Shown here in pieces: positions 47,913-56,925 of a stretch of DNA of 64,000 nucleotides. The stretch is from contig BROI01000001.1 in assembly GCA_027923505.1 (NCBI GenBank), forward strand, positions 1,086,501 through 1,150,500. The letters are read 5' to 3'. A program made the translations under genes and the position numbers. This stretch comes from Mayamaea pseudoterrestris. Lineage: Eukaryota > Bacillariophyta > Bacillariophyceae > Sellaphorales > Sellaphoraceae. The notes below the pieces were generated by a model that had not been told where the DNA came from, did no database searches, and saw only the letters and a list, made by a program, of their open reading frames with translations. Position 1 is the first letter of the stretch; each line of letters begins with the position of its first letter.

Positions 47913-48536
47913 TCAAATTACATATCGTTGCAGGTACACATGCCCATTGCAAAAGGGCGATGGCGTGAGCTCCTCGCGATTCTTCCGATAGGCCCACGCC
48001 ATGATCAGTTCAATCTTGCGTCGGCGGTCCATTTGCCGAATCTGGTTGTGTGTATATCCAGCCTTGCGGAGTCGATCATATCGTTCCTGCATGGTGAGTG
48101 GCTCGTAGTCGTTGGCCGTCTTGTAAGAATCAGCCTTGTTGTGCTGAGCCTCCTCAAACTCATCGACTGAGTATCGCTCCGGCTCATCGTAATCCCAGTC
48201 CAATCCCAACGGCATATCCGTCCATGCATTGTCACCCAACGTGATGCGATAGGGACGAATCTCAACGTCTGAGAATCTCACTGAATGTTGCGACGAGTTG
48301 GATGAATTCTGGGTATCTTGGGTGGTGCTTGTCGATTCCTTATTTAACGTTTTCGGTGGATGCAGCTTGGGTGCCTCTGGTGATGGTGGAGGCGTTTGCA
48401 TTGGCATTTCTTTTCGGTGGATCTTGTCATCCGCAAACATTTCGGCCGAAGATAGACTCGTACAGGATGGAGCCTGATTGATGGCCAGGAGGTTGCCCTG
48501 TCGTTTGCGATTGCGGTTCCATTTCCAACTTGTCAT
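47913..48536 (-). CDS. Diatom-type conserved hypothetical protein (VEIRPYRITLGDN family)
   Basis: 207 residues as drawn from ATG 48536. The core is SVRFSDVEIRPYRITLGDN (about 84-102), MPLGLDWDYDEPERYSVDEFE and MQERYDRLRKAGYTHNQIRQM. I recognise this combination (VRFS-x-V-x-IR-x-Y, LGDNP-like, G-L-DW, GYT-x-x-EI) from many small proteins in diatom genomes, of unknown function. The C-terminus contains a helix rich in Lys and Arg. A minus-strand frame at 48427-48912 overlaps the first 110 bp in another phase and could be an upstream exon, but I find no convincing splice pair. The true N-terminus is therefore uncertain. Low-complexity Pro/Ser/Thr sequence precedes the core. Confidence 0.65.
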   Translation of the reverse strand: MTSWKWNRNRKRQGNLLAINQAPSCTSLSSAEMFADDKIHRKEMPMQTPPPSPEAPKLHPPKTLNKESTSTTQDTQNSSNSSQHSVRFSDVEIRPYRITLGDNAWTDMPLGLDWDYDEPERYSVDEFEEAQHNKADSYKTANDYEPLTMQERYDRLRKAGYTHNQIRQMDRRRKIELIMAWAYRKNREELTPSPFCNGHVYLQRYVI

Positions 48537-49348
48537 GTTGCGCGATGGTGTGGGAGGATGTTGTTGATGCTGTATCTATTGTTGTGATCCAATGAGATGT
48601 TTTCAGAATTCCATTCGCCGTTTGCGACGGAGCATGTTGGTCGGGCTTGTCTAGGAGAGAGCGCTCGATTGAAGGTAATCTGTCAACTCTCGTGCTCATC
48701 ACGGAACAAGCGTTCGAAAGATCCCAAGTCACGCTGCTTCCTTCGCTTTGCGAAGCATCGGCTAAATACGTGTCGCATTGGTGATTACTGGTGTCATTCA
48801 GCGTTCCTATTGGTTCGAAAATCGAGCCGGGCGAGAAAACGTTTTGTTCACACGACTGATTCAAGCGCTCGAGCTGTGCTACCACTTCTTTGCTCCCGCA
48901 ACCATGGCGCACCTGCCAATAACGACGGCTTTATAACGACTGATAATGTACGAGAAAGGGTGAGTGTCTAGGCTTGGGCTAGATTCTCGTCTGATAGCCA
49001 CTTTACGCGTCCGAAGAGTGAGCGACATGCGTACTTGATCTCACTGGCCGCTATAACAATGGCATCATGCAGCTGTAGCCAGTAAAGTAACGCAATTAAG
49101 GCAGCGCTCCTTGTGCATCAGAAAAATGGTGAAGGTAAAGCGACATCACGGGTAGCATCAAAAGGGAGTGACACCTAGACGATTGGAATCACTCGGCAGC
49201 TATACAGCAACAACAATGTTCTCTGTCGCTCTATCGCTTACGGCAAAAGCCAAATTCTTAAATCAAGGATTATGTTTTAACAATGCTATATTTGCGCGAT
49301 CTGTTGCTGACTCCTACTTTACGCTCAATCGATTCCTTCAATGTCAAC
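48537..49348. other. Upstream region with an unresolved minus-strand ORF
   Basis: A minus-strand frame of 161 codons (48427-48912) overlaps the start of the preceding gene in another phase. Its Ser/Thr/Asp-rich translation (SSVTWDLSNACSVMST, LPSIERSLLDKPDQ) looks protein-like, so it may be an N-terminal exon or a frameshifted part of the same gene. The rest (48913-49348) has no recognised content. Confidence 0.35.
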
Positions 49349-49903
49349 TCAACATCCATACAAGCCCAGCGGGCCGGTTCCTCGCTGCAGCCGCACTCGC
49401 GCCGTCTCGACCACACGGACATTTTCACAATCCAAGTAACCATCGCTTCGTACGAACAAGTGCAAGGGCGTATCGCCCTGATGGTTTCGGACGCCCATGG
49501 CTTGAGGACACCATGTTGCCAAGTTGTGGACAATGTGAATGTCTGTCTCGGAAACCATGTGGCGACAGAGTGAATGAAGTGGCGTGTTTCCGTTATTGTC
49601 CACCGCCATCAAGTAGTCGGGACGTTCGTTGGCTGGAACGAGTGAAAGCATTTCAATAATGAGCGAGTTCGGCGCATCCTTGGATATGGCGTGTAGTGGA
49701 GACTCGCCAAAGCGGTTGCACTGCGTCAGAGCCGTGCGAATGGAGATTTCGTCTCCTTCCGAGCGAAGAAGCTCTAGGGTTTCCGAAAGGCTCGTCCACT
49801 TGAGCTTGCGAATGTATCGGTGTAGCTTGCGGGCGCCGTCCGAGAGTCTGTCCTCATCTTCGGTGTCGGAGGAGCGAGATTGAAGGCGACTGCGATGCGG
49901 CAT
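49349..49903 (-). CDS. Ankyrin-repeat protein (C-terminus uncertain)
   Basis: 184 residues from ATG 49903 (MPHRSRLQSRSSD). After a polar N-terminus it shows ankyrin units: CNRFGESPLHAISKDAPN, VDNNGNTPLHSLCRHMVSE and VRNHQGDTPLHLFVRSDGY. The x-G-x-(S/T)-PLH signature is clear in all three. The initial helix (LSETLELLRSEGDEISIRTA) is an N-cap seen in diatom ankyrin proteins. After LFVRSDGYLDCENV the translation turns Arg/Gly-rich and ends, which suggests either a short C-terminus or a missed downstream exon or frameshift in 49168-49349. It is likely a cytosolic protein-interaction module. Partner unknown. Confidence 0.65.
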   Translation of the reverse strand: MPHRSRLQSRSSDTEDEDRLSDGARKLHRYIRKLKWTSLSETLELLRSEGDEISIRTALTQCNRFGESPLHAISKDAPNSLIIEMLSLVPANERPDYLMAVDNNGNTPLHSLCRHMVSETDIHIVHNLATWCPQAMGVRNHQGDTPLHLFVRSDGYLDCENVRVVETARVRLQRGTGPLGLYGC

Positions 49904-50397
49904 GGCGATGATATGAATGCTTGATTGATAAAATTGGTAGACCAGAGTATGCAACTGTGATGGAGTTTGGATCGTTCTTATAATTGTGAGGACAATTTGC
50001 TGGTCAAAGTAAACAGCGAAAGCGGTTCCCCGCGATTCGGAGGAACTTCCATCCAGTTGAAGTTCCGAGAATGACCAGGAGTGACATTAAACTTCGATAT
50101 AAGCTTCGGCGTCACTAGCGTGAAATTGTTCGAATTCGGAGTAAAGGGATTGACCGACGGACCTCTATAACTCCTTATTGCCCCGCAAATAGGCCCAAAG
50201 ATTCACGATCACAATTGATGATGACTGAAACCGGAAAAATGATTGGCGGATGTCATGACACCAGTCATTTGGGTCATTCATCGCAACGAAAGATCGTCCG
50301 AATCGTTTGCGCATGCTGGTCGTTAAAGTTGATCCCATTGTCCTTCGCACCATCAACCCATCTCCATCATTTTCCATTGAACCTCCTGTCTGTAAAC
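49904..50397. other. Divergent promoter region
   Basis: About 490 bp between the ankyrin gene (minus) and the gene at 50398 (plus). The downstream frame is open back to 50215 but the upstream part looks like leader. No RNA gene or repeat is seen. Confidence 0.4.
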
Positions 50398-51294
50398 ATG
50401 CCTAGCCGAGATGACGACAGCTCCTCCTCCGAGTCTACTGTGAGCTCCATTGAGGAATACACTCCACCCGCACGAAAAGCTCCTGCTCGCACACAGAGCA
50501 TGGTCACCAAGCCAACATTTGCTGCCAAAACAACTTCGTCCGCCCGATCCACATCCGCAACCGTCGTTTCCGACTCTGATGACGACTCAGATGATTCTAG
50601 CGACGACGAAGCTGCCAAGCAAAAGAAAAAGACGATTGTCCGCCGCGCTCCTGCGCGAGCCCTCTCCATGCCAGTGACCAAGGCCAAGGGCAGCAGCAGC
50701 GACAACGCTGCTGGCGTATACATTAACGAAACAACCCTCCTCATGTCCAAGCAGGCCGCCGACATGGCTGCATCTCTCAAAATGAGCATGGATGCAGCGT
50801 CAGTGCATTCTCGTGATAATGAGGTTGAAGCAGTCATTGACTTTACAGCCGACCTGTGTGACTTCAAGGCACTTGACATTGGAACGGCCGTCAAACCGAA
50901 AAAAGACAAGAAAGGAAAGAAAGGCGACAAGGCCATTTCAGTCCGTGAACTTGGCAAGATGTCTATTGAAGCCAAGAAGGAGGAGCGCATGGAGCGAGTC
51001 CGGCAGCGCATTGAAGCCGAGGAAGATCGCAAGCAAAAGGAACTATATCACGCCAAGATGAAGGAGATTGAGGATAAGAAGGCTGACATGTCGGAAGCTG
51101 GCCGACGCAAGCGTTGCTGGGAGTGGTACTCGCGGACTGGAATGATTAGCAAGGCAGCCTTTATAGAAAAGATTCCCTACCTTCCGCCGGCTGCTTCGTT
51201 GGATGAAGCAGACGTCGAGTTGCTCCCTTGGAATGCTCGCGGAACCATGGTCAATGTGGCCAAGTTGAATGGCATGCTCTTGTCATCATCGTAG
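50398..51294 (+). CDS. Hypothetical Ser/Lys-rich protein with a conserved-looking C-terminal WEWYSRTGM block
   Basis: 298 residues from ATG 50398 (MPSRDDDSSSSESTV); an in-frame ATG at 50215 is less likely because its added sequence is hydrophobic and unlike the rest. Residues 1-110 are disordered with acidic Ser/Asp runs (SDSDDDSDDSSDDEAAK) and two similar repeats, RKAPARTQSM and RRAPARALSM. The middle has a Lys-rich strip (KPKKDKKGKKGDK) and a charged helix (KKEERMERVRQRIEAEEDRK). The C-terminus (RRKRCWEWYSRTGMISKAAFIEKIPYLP) looks conserved; I have a vague recollection of similar CWxWYxRxGxP blocks in diatom proteins. No function can be assigned. Confidence 0.7.
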   Translation: MPSRDDDSSSSESTVSSIEEYTPPARKAPARTQSMVTKPTFAAKTTSSARSTSATVVSDSDDDSDDSSDDEAAKQKKKTIVRRAPARALSMPVTKAKGSSSDNAAGVYINETTLLMSKQAADMAASLKMSMDAASVHSRDNEVEAVIDFTADLCDFKALDIGTAVKPKKDKKGKKGDKAISVRELGKMSIEAKKEERMERVRQRIEAEEDRKQKELYHAKMKEIEDKKADMSEAGRRKRCWEWYSRTGMISKAAFIEKIPYLPPAASLDEADVELLPWNARGTMVNVAKLNGMLLSSS

Positions 51295-52446
51295 AAATGG
51301 AGGACATGGCTCTGATGATTTTGCATCAGTCGGCTGTTGTCTTTTTAGATCACCCTTTGCACGTAAAACTATAAATTGTTCCCAATATCAACAGCATGTT
51401 GGAATCTAGTAGTACTGTAGGTCTACGTCAACTGCATGTTTGCTGGTGCGTTGTGCTAGTGATTTACTAAAGAGAGGGCAGCATTGTCAGCATCAATTAC
51501 TCTAGTTCGCTGCTGCACGTTACATCCAATCCCAAACAAGCTGTAGTCCGTCGTGAAGATCATATTTCAGCCTTCAGCCAGGCATGTAAGCAGCCCCATC
51601 AACTTCGGATAATCAAACTAATCAACTTTGCCAACGCGTGCCAGCAAGTTGTGCTGATCAGGAGCAATGAATGTGACCTTCACACCAGTTGCGACATTTT
51701 CTAGAATGCGTCGAAAGCTTGTCGAGTCTCGACGTACACCATGCAAGTAATTGTCATAACATGTACGCGAGTAATCCTGCTGGGTCCCAAACGTGTCCGC
51801 GTAAGCTGCAGTGGCAGCAAAGCCTTCAAGAGCCATCGATTGCATCGATTGCATCAATTGCATCACTGCATTCGCCAGGCTGCTGGAAGTGCCGATTAAT
51901 GCCTCGAATACTTGCTCAACCGGCAACGTGAGTAAATAGGGCTGCAACGTTCCACCTGCACGATGACGACGACGACGACGACATCAAAGACAGGAGCTTT
52001 GGCTGCTAGAATGGCTCGCAGCATGATTGTTTGCACTTTCTAGGTGAATACGTATGTCGGAAGTCGAAACTACTTGTTGAAACGCAGACCAAAAGCGCAG
52101 CAGTGGCTGGCGAGTCCAACATCTGACGCTTTTTCTTGCATTATCTACTGCTTGTGCTTTCGAAGAGACTGATAGCCGAGCAGGGCCTGACAGTGAGTTC
52201 GAGCAGACTTCCATTGGATTATGTTATGGTGCAGAGTGCAGATTGTGGTGGATCTTCATCCGTCTGATCTCGAGTCTTGCGTACTTGTCGTAACGGTTCT
52301 TCAACCCGCGCCGGCGCGGCGGGGTGACATCATCCACGTTTCTCCTTCACCATGGCGCGGGGCATCGCGGCTGCGTACGTAAATCTCAAAGACTTTGTAG
52401 CTTCTTTGACTCACAGCTATTTTATTTTATACATAAGAAATTCATA
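51295..52446. other. Intergenic region with possible small gene on the minus strand
   Basis: 1.15 kb. Two minus-strand frames (52214-51984 and 51947-51618) could be exons of one gene: the second, starting LQPYLLTLPVEQVFEALIGT, looks protein-like and follows a CGTGCAG acceptor, but no matching donor could be placed. A (GAC)n trinucleotide run is at about 51965-51982, and a GC-rich GCGCCGGCGCGGCG patch near 52309-52322 precedes the OTU gene leader. Confidence 0.35.
51618..51947 (-). CDS. Possible exon of an unrecognised small protein
   Basis: The frame of about 109 codons has no ATG at its 5' end (the first codon is TTG) but lies just after a plausible splice acceptor. The translation has amphipathic helices (PVEQVFEALIGTSSSLANAV, SFRRILENVATGV) and a 12-bp internal repeat coding Met-Gln-Ser-Met. 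It could be the last exon of a gene starting near 52214, but phase could not be reconciled. Low confidence. Confidence 0.25.
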   Translation of the reverse strand: MQPYLLTLPVEQVFEALIGTSSSLANAVMQLMQSMQSMALEGFAATAAYADTFGTQQDYSRTCYDNYLHGVRRDSTSFRRILENVATGVKVTFIAPDQHNLLARVGKVD

Positions 52447-52447
52447 A
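52352..52447 (+). other. Upstream ORF whose stop overlaps the OTU gene start (TAATG)
   Basis: ATG at 52352 in a strong context (CACCATGG) opens a 31-codon frame (MARGIAAAYVNLKDF...) whose TAA at 52445-52447 overlaps the A of the OTU-gene ATG at 52447. Such a termination-reinitiation overlap is a known form of translational coupling. It matters only if the transcript starts upstream of 52352. Confidence 0.35.
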
Positions 52448-53641
52448 TGGGCAAAAAGAGCAAAGCTACTGCTGGAAACCGTCGACGAGTTCAGCAAAAT
52501 GGCTATCTTGCGCTTGACGATGACGACGACTCGGTTCCACGGCGCAAGGCGACTACTACGACAACGAACAATACTCGCTATAAGGGAGGCAAGAGTACGA
52601 AACGAAACGGCAAGAGCGGCTCGTCGCCGTTGTCAGCGGAGGATGTTGCCTTACGGAGGTCCATCACGGAAGGTATGAATGACTGATGACTGGTTGAACA
52701 AGATATTGCTATGCAGGTCTTTTGCTTGCTGCAGCCACTCAAGACTGACTCTTTCTCTGGTCATTTCAGACGGCACGAAGGAAATTATTGAAGTTTCGGC
52801 AGACGGCAACTGTTTATTTCGAGCCCTCTCCGACCAACTCTACTACGATCATGGCGCGGCTCACGAAGATGTTCGTTCCGACGTTTGCAACTACTTGCAG
52901 GCGCACGAAACAGACTTTTGTCACTTTTTGGTGTTGGACGATGAAGACGCGCCACCCAACGAGGAGGATGCGTCAGACTTTACGTCATACGTGGAAAAGA
53001 TGCGACGCGATGGAACGTGGGGTGGAAACGTGGAGCTTGTGGCGGCGGCACGACTCTATCGACGCAACATTTTGGTGCATTCGGCGGATCTTGACACGTT
53101 CATGATTGACTGTGACGAGTCGAATGCGAGCCACCAGCGTGACTCTGTCCCAAATATGATGGTGAGTTACCACGACAATGATCACTACAATAGTGTTCGC
53201 GACACTCGCATGTCCAAGCCGCCGACATTTACCAAGGTGTACTTTGAAATGCCAGCGACGGCTGATGGAGAGGAGGAGGATTATGATTTGAACGCGGACA
53301 ATGGAACGGATGATACGGCAACGACTGACAATGAAAATGAATCTGATGAAACAGCGGATACAGTTGCAACTGCAGATGACTCTGGACATGGCAGCGGTGG
53401 TGATGCCGTGCAACAAGTTGACAATTCCATTAACGACGCTGCCACCAGCTCCTTGACGCCAAGCAAGAGTGCACCATGTCCCTGCGGATCTGGCCGACGA
53501 TATCGAAAATGTTGCATGCTCAAGGAACGACAAGCTACAAGGACAAGGAATGAATCAGAGACGAAGGAAGATGCTCGAACCCGACTTGCCAGCGAAGAGG
53601 AACTCGAACTGGGCGGTCCAATGCGTGTCATGGTCATATAA
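52447..53641 (+). CDS. OTU-domain deubiquitinase with C-terminal SEC-C zinc motif (OTUD3-like); two exons
   Basis: Exons 52447-52672 and 52770-53641 give 365 residues. The 97-nt intron is GTATGA...CATTTCAG, and splicing joins SITEG-type codon GA-A/G to give ITEDGTKEIIEVSADGNCLF. The OTU catalytic motif is SADGNCLFRALSDQLYY (Asp about 87, Cys about 90), and the His motif is YHDNDHYNSV (about 212-221), as in cysteine OTU peptidases that remove ubiquitin chains. The N-terminus (MGKKSKATAGNRRR) is basic and the linker acidic. The C-terminus has APCPCGSGRRYRKCC (about 310-325), a SEC-C zinc-binding motif, present in OTUD3-like proteins of plants and algae. The start is supported by its position directly after the uORF stop. 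The gene converges with the lactonase gene 70 bp away. Confidence 0.88.
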
Positions 53642-53710
53642 TGTTTTATATCCGCAAGAAATTTTTAAATAATGCAGCTATGAAATGTATTGCCTCATTT
53701 TTAACCATAG

Positions 53711-55036
53711 TTACCTGAGCGGCACGACGCAAAGAACGTCCATGTCCACCTTGGCTTGACCAACAAACTTCCACAGTCCATTCTCCTCCAAGACATATTT
53801 TTGCACAAAAGGATATTCCTCCGCATTCATGCCAACAAAGAGCTCCGACCCTCGTCTAGAAAAGTGTCGAACCGCACCAGGTGTTTGTATAAACTGCCCA
53901 AGCTCCAATCTGCCGTCAATCAGCTGCTTCAACACACGCACTCCCATTTCCGCCTTGCTGTTCCAGCCCTTGGCCAAGCCGCGCACACCCACCAATATCG
54001 TGCGATCCTCCTCGTAGAGTTGCATTTCGCTAATGACCGTCACGCCGAGTCCAATGTACTTGGCACCTGCGAGCGAATGGCCGGCAACGACCAACTCTTG
54101 GATTGGTTCCGGAGCAATGCAAATGTCTCGACTGTTCGAAGACTGTTGCTGCACCTTGTATACTTGAATCGTATTGGTTAATTCGCCAATGCAGTAGAGG
54201 ATTGATTCGTTGCTGGTGGTTGCATCACTAGGGAAAGCTGTTCGTCCCAAGGCGACTCGCCGCAAGCGAAATCCGTGGGGACTGACTTTGAACAGGTAGC
54301 GCATCGAGTATCGAAAAAGGGCTTGCATCCAGCCGGAACTGATCCGCGCAGTTGTTGACGAAGCGTGTGGCTGGCAGCGTACATGAGCCAAAGGACGGTC
54401 GTCAAAGTGCCCCATGTCATCGACGGAATAGATAATGGCGGCATCCTGGGCGCAGTCCGCAACTAGTAGCACATCGGCATCCTGCGTGCCGTCTACCATG
54501 CGCGCGTACTGAACATGATGAACGGCCCTGGGCGGAGCAATGGTAGGAGGAGTATCGTGGTTGCCGCGCTGGAAGGAAGGATGATGCATCATGCCAGTCA
54601 GCTCTGGAGGCTTGACTGTCGACAAGACAATAGGCGGTCCATCCTCCAAAACACTAAAGACTGTAATAGTCCCGCAATTGTGATGACCAACCACGTAGGT
54701 GCTTCCGTCCGCGCTAAAAGAGCCCGAGGCGGCTTGATATCCTTCCGTGGAAACACTTGCGCCGCCGAGCTTGATCAATCTGCCATCAGCTCCAATGCTA
54801 AAGGCTGTCAGCATGGCATGCGCCTTGTTCCAAAAGCTTGTCAAGGCATAAAGCATATCTCCGCCTGGGGTCGTATCCATCCACTCGGTCATGCCATTGT
54901 CAACGAGCAAGCCCTCCGGAAGAGGATCAACGATTGGATAGATCGTTTGAAGCGTCTGAAGAAGATTGCCGCTTTCATTGTCAACACCAATGACGGATAG
55001 TTTGTTCAGCGGACAGGAGACGTAGAGGATTGTCAT
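53711..55036 (-). CDS. Lactonase/6-phosphogluconolactonase-type beta-propeller protein
   Basis: 441 residues, about the size of seven-bladed Pgl-type lactonases (PF10282 family). It starts MTILYVSCPLNKLSVIGVDNESG, then repeated blade features: GGDMLYALTSFW, MLTAFSIGADGRLIKLGG, GSFSADGSTYVVGHHNCGTI, VLLVADCAQDAAIIYSVDD, YCIGELTNTIQVYKVQ, MGVRVLKQLIDGRLELGQFI and LFVGMNAEEYPFVQKYVLEENG. Such proteins hydrolyse 6-phosphogluconolactone or act as carboxy-cis,cis-muconate cyclase-like enzymes, but many have unknown substrates. The layout supports the fold, not the specific activity. No signal peptide is present. Confidence 0.75.
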   Translation of the reverse strand: MTILYVSCPLNKLSVIGVDNESGNLLQTLQTIYPIVDPLPEGLLVDNGMTEWMDTTPGGDMLYALTSFWNKAHAMLTAFSIGADGRLIKLGGASVSTEGYQAASGSFSADGSTYVVGHHNCGTITVFSVLEDGPPIVLSTVKPPELTGMMHHPSFQRGNHDTPPTIAPPRAVHHVQYARMVDGTQDADVLLVADCAQDAAIIYSVDDMGHFDDRPLAHVRCQPHASSTTARISSGWMQALFRYSMRYLFKVSPHGFRLRRVALGRTAFPSDATTSNESILYCIGELTNTIQVYKVQQQSSNSRDICIAPEPIQELVVAGHSLAGAKYIGLGVTVISEMQLYEEDRTILVGVRGLAKGWNSKAEMGVRVLKQLIDGRLELGQFIQTPGAVRHFSRRGSELFVGMNAEEYPFVQKYVLEENGLWKFVGQAKVDMDVLCVVPLR

Positions 55037-55843
55037 GGTGCAGATAGAAGGTAGAAGCTTGCCTTGATTCTTTGTTGCAGTCGACTACATGAAATCTGTG
55101 TCATGTCGAAAGTCCAAGATTGCTCGCGGACTCGCGGATCTGCTTCTCAGATCGCATTGGTACTTACTTTGACCCGCTGCGACGTATTGCGCGCCGGGCG
55201 ACGTGCTGGGACGAAGAATGAAGGCGCAATATTGCGAAGACCATCATCTTGCTCATTTGCCTCATTCTTGGTATGCGTCGACTGGATCGAGCAAAGTCCT
55301 TGCTTTTGGAGCAACGGATAAGTTACGAGTTGTGCAACGCGACTGCTCGTCTATCGAACCTTGCATTATTTCCTCGTATGGTTGCATCTAGCAGATCATA
55401 TTTCACTGGTCGCTTGATTCGGCCCTTACAGTCGACGAAAGGCTCAATCAGCTTTAAAAGTAGCGAGGCAAGCTGTAGGACAAAATACCAAATCGCTGAC
55501 ACAACCTGGAAGCTGATTTCTTTCCTTCAAACAAGCATTCCGCCTGAGTTCTGCATTGTTCTGCCGCATCAACCGCTCGTGTCCTTCGCCCACATGTCCT
55601 GTCGCGTAAGCTTCTGCTGTGCTAAGGTTCTTCTGCCTCCAGGTGATTAAGCGAGAAGACACACTGCGCAAAGCGTGTTGCAAAGGACTCTGGAGCGACA
55701 TCATAAACGCATGTCACGCATGCGGCAACCAAAAGCAAGCCTACAGACTTTTACAAACACTTATAAATAGTATCAACATATACAAGTTACATACAATGAA
55801 ACTTTATATCTTCTGTACAATGCAACGTCGCGTACGCACGCGT
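55037..55843. other. Intergenic region, 0.8 kb
   Basis: Between two minus-strand genes. Plus-strand frames (55249-55650) and minus frames (55444-55704) overlap in conflicting phases and neither shows a recognisable domain. I see no repeat or RNA gene. Confidence 0.35.
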
Positions 55844-56152
55844 TCACTTCTTGTTCAGCAACTTTTGCAGCGACCCATTCTTGTGCGCCGCCTGCACGTC
55901 GCTGTTTCCTCCAACATGCTGATTGTTGACAAATACGTTTGGAACAGTTCCTTGTTTCGTCATTTGCTGCAGTACAGCCTGTATCTGACTTCCATCGCTC
56001 CGCTGATCAAGCTGATGAATGACAAGGTCGACATTCGGCATGCTTTGAAACAGTTGATTCGTGCGAGCGCAGTATCCACATGAGCTCTTGCTCCAGACAA
56101 CGACTTGGTGCTTGCTATTTTCGGATTCAATGAATTGTTTCAAGTCGCTCAT
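55844..56152 (-). CDS. Dithiol glutaredoxin, CGYC active site
   Basis: 102 residues, the usual class I size. The active site is VVVWSKSSCGYCARTNQLF with Cys25 and Cys28 (CGYC, where CPYC is most common), followed by the GSH-binding TVPNVFVNNQHVGGNSDVQAA (cis-Pro in TVPN, then GG-(N)SD). Glutaredoxins reduce protein disulfides and glutathione mixed disulfides. The position of Gly in place of Pro in the motif resembles glutaredoxins such as plant GrxS12-like and CSYC/CGYC types, some of which can bind Fe-S clusters; that is a family-level possibility. No targeting extension is present, so it is probably cytosolic. Start MSDLKQFIESEN is the only ATG in frame near the domain. Confidence 0.93.
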   Translation of the reverse strand: MSDLKQFIESENSKHQVVVWSKSSCGYCARTNQLFQSMPNVDLVIHQLDQRSDGSQIQAVLQQMTKQGTVPNVFVNNQHVGGNSDVQAAHKNGSLQKLLNKK

Positions 56153-56925
56153 TTTGGTAGTGTTGCTGATCGAGGTTCGAGTAGACGGTGAATCACGTGA
56201 GTGATGGTGGAGAATGGAGGATGGAAGTGAGAGGTTGATGATGAGTGGCGTTTACGGCGTGATCATCGCTTCATGACACTTGCAAGGCGTGTCACTGTAA
56301 TTAATATGCTTGCATAGCGTGTACATACCTTGAAGATATTGTCGCCAAGAAGTTTCCCATGGCCCGACCGGGGAGAAGTGCGGTGGACGGAAGTTGGTCG
56401 TGGCCGTCGAACTTCCAAAGGAGCTTGGCGCGCCAAATAGATGCGTCGCATAGGTTCTGTGAGTTTCAGTGCGACTTTTAAAAGGCGCGACGGCGCGGCA
56501 GCTTGATCCATTTCTGACGCGACACAACATGCAACATGATACATGACAGAGTGTCTAGTTCTTTGTAACTTCTAGTATCGACGAGAGCTTCAGTCAGAGC
56601 GCTCTCGCGCCATAGTCAATATAATGTACCGGTCGTACGTAGTACCTACCGTAGTGACGAGTCGCGACCGAATCTTCGCCCCTCTTTAAGCACCAACACT
56701 CGTCCGGAATGTTCCTCTCGACTCTTTGCAGAATAATGACCAACCGTCTTCAAATTACTTTATCAGCAGACGTTAGTAACGCATACTCTCGACAAGATTT
56801 TGGGCGCGTTCGCTTCCCACGGATCACGGAACGTGAGAATCATAATGCCGACGTCGACGTTGAGCAAGGGATTAGTTTACCCACGGTCGAGAAGGGATGG
56901 CACTGACAAGCGTACATTACATACC
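56153..56925. other. Divergent promoter region, 0.8 kb
   Basis: Between the glutaredoxin gene (minus) and the rhamnosyltransferase-like gene (plus). The downstream frame is open back to an ATG at 56800, but the membrane anchor begins at ATG 56926. Two overlapping minus-strand frames (56263-56544) have no recognisable content. Confidence 0.4.

Noticed and set aside
49168-49659. Plus-strand open frame of 163 codons
   Set aside because: It lies antisense to the ankyrin gene, and the ankyrin repeats are on the minus strand. The plus-strand translation has no domain.
38679-52360. Shared 17-mer CCTTCACCATGGCGCGG at 38679 and 52344
   Set aside because: Two copies of a 17-mer with a Kozak-like core could occur by chance at this scale, and flanking sequence does not align. 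Noted but not called a repeat family.
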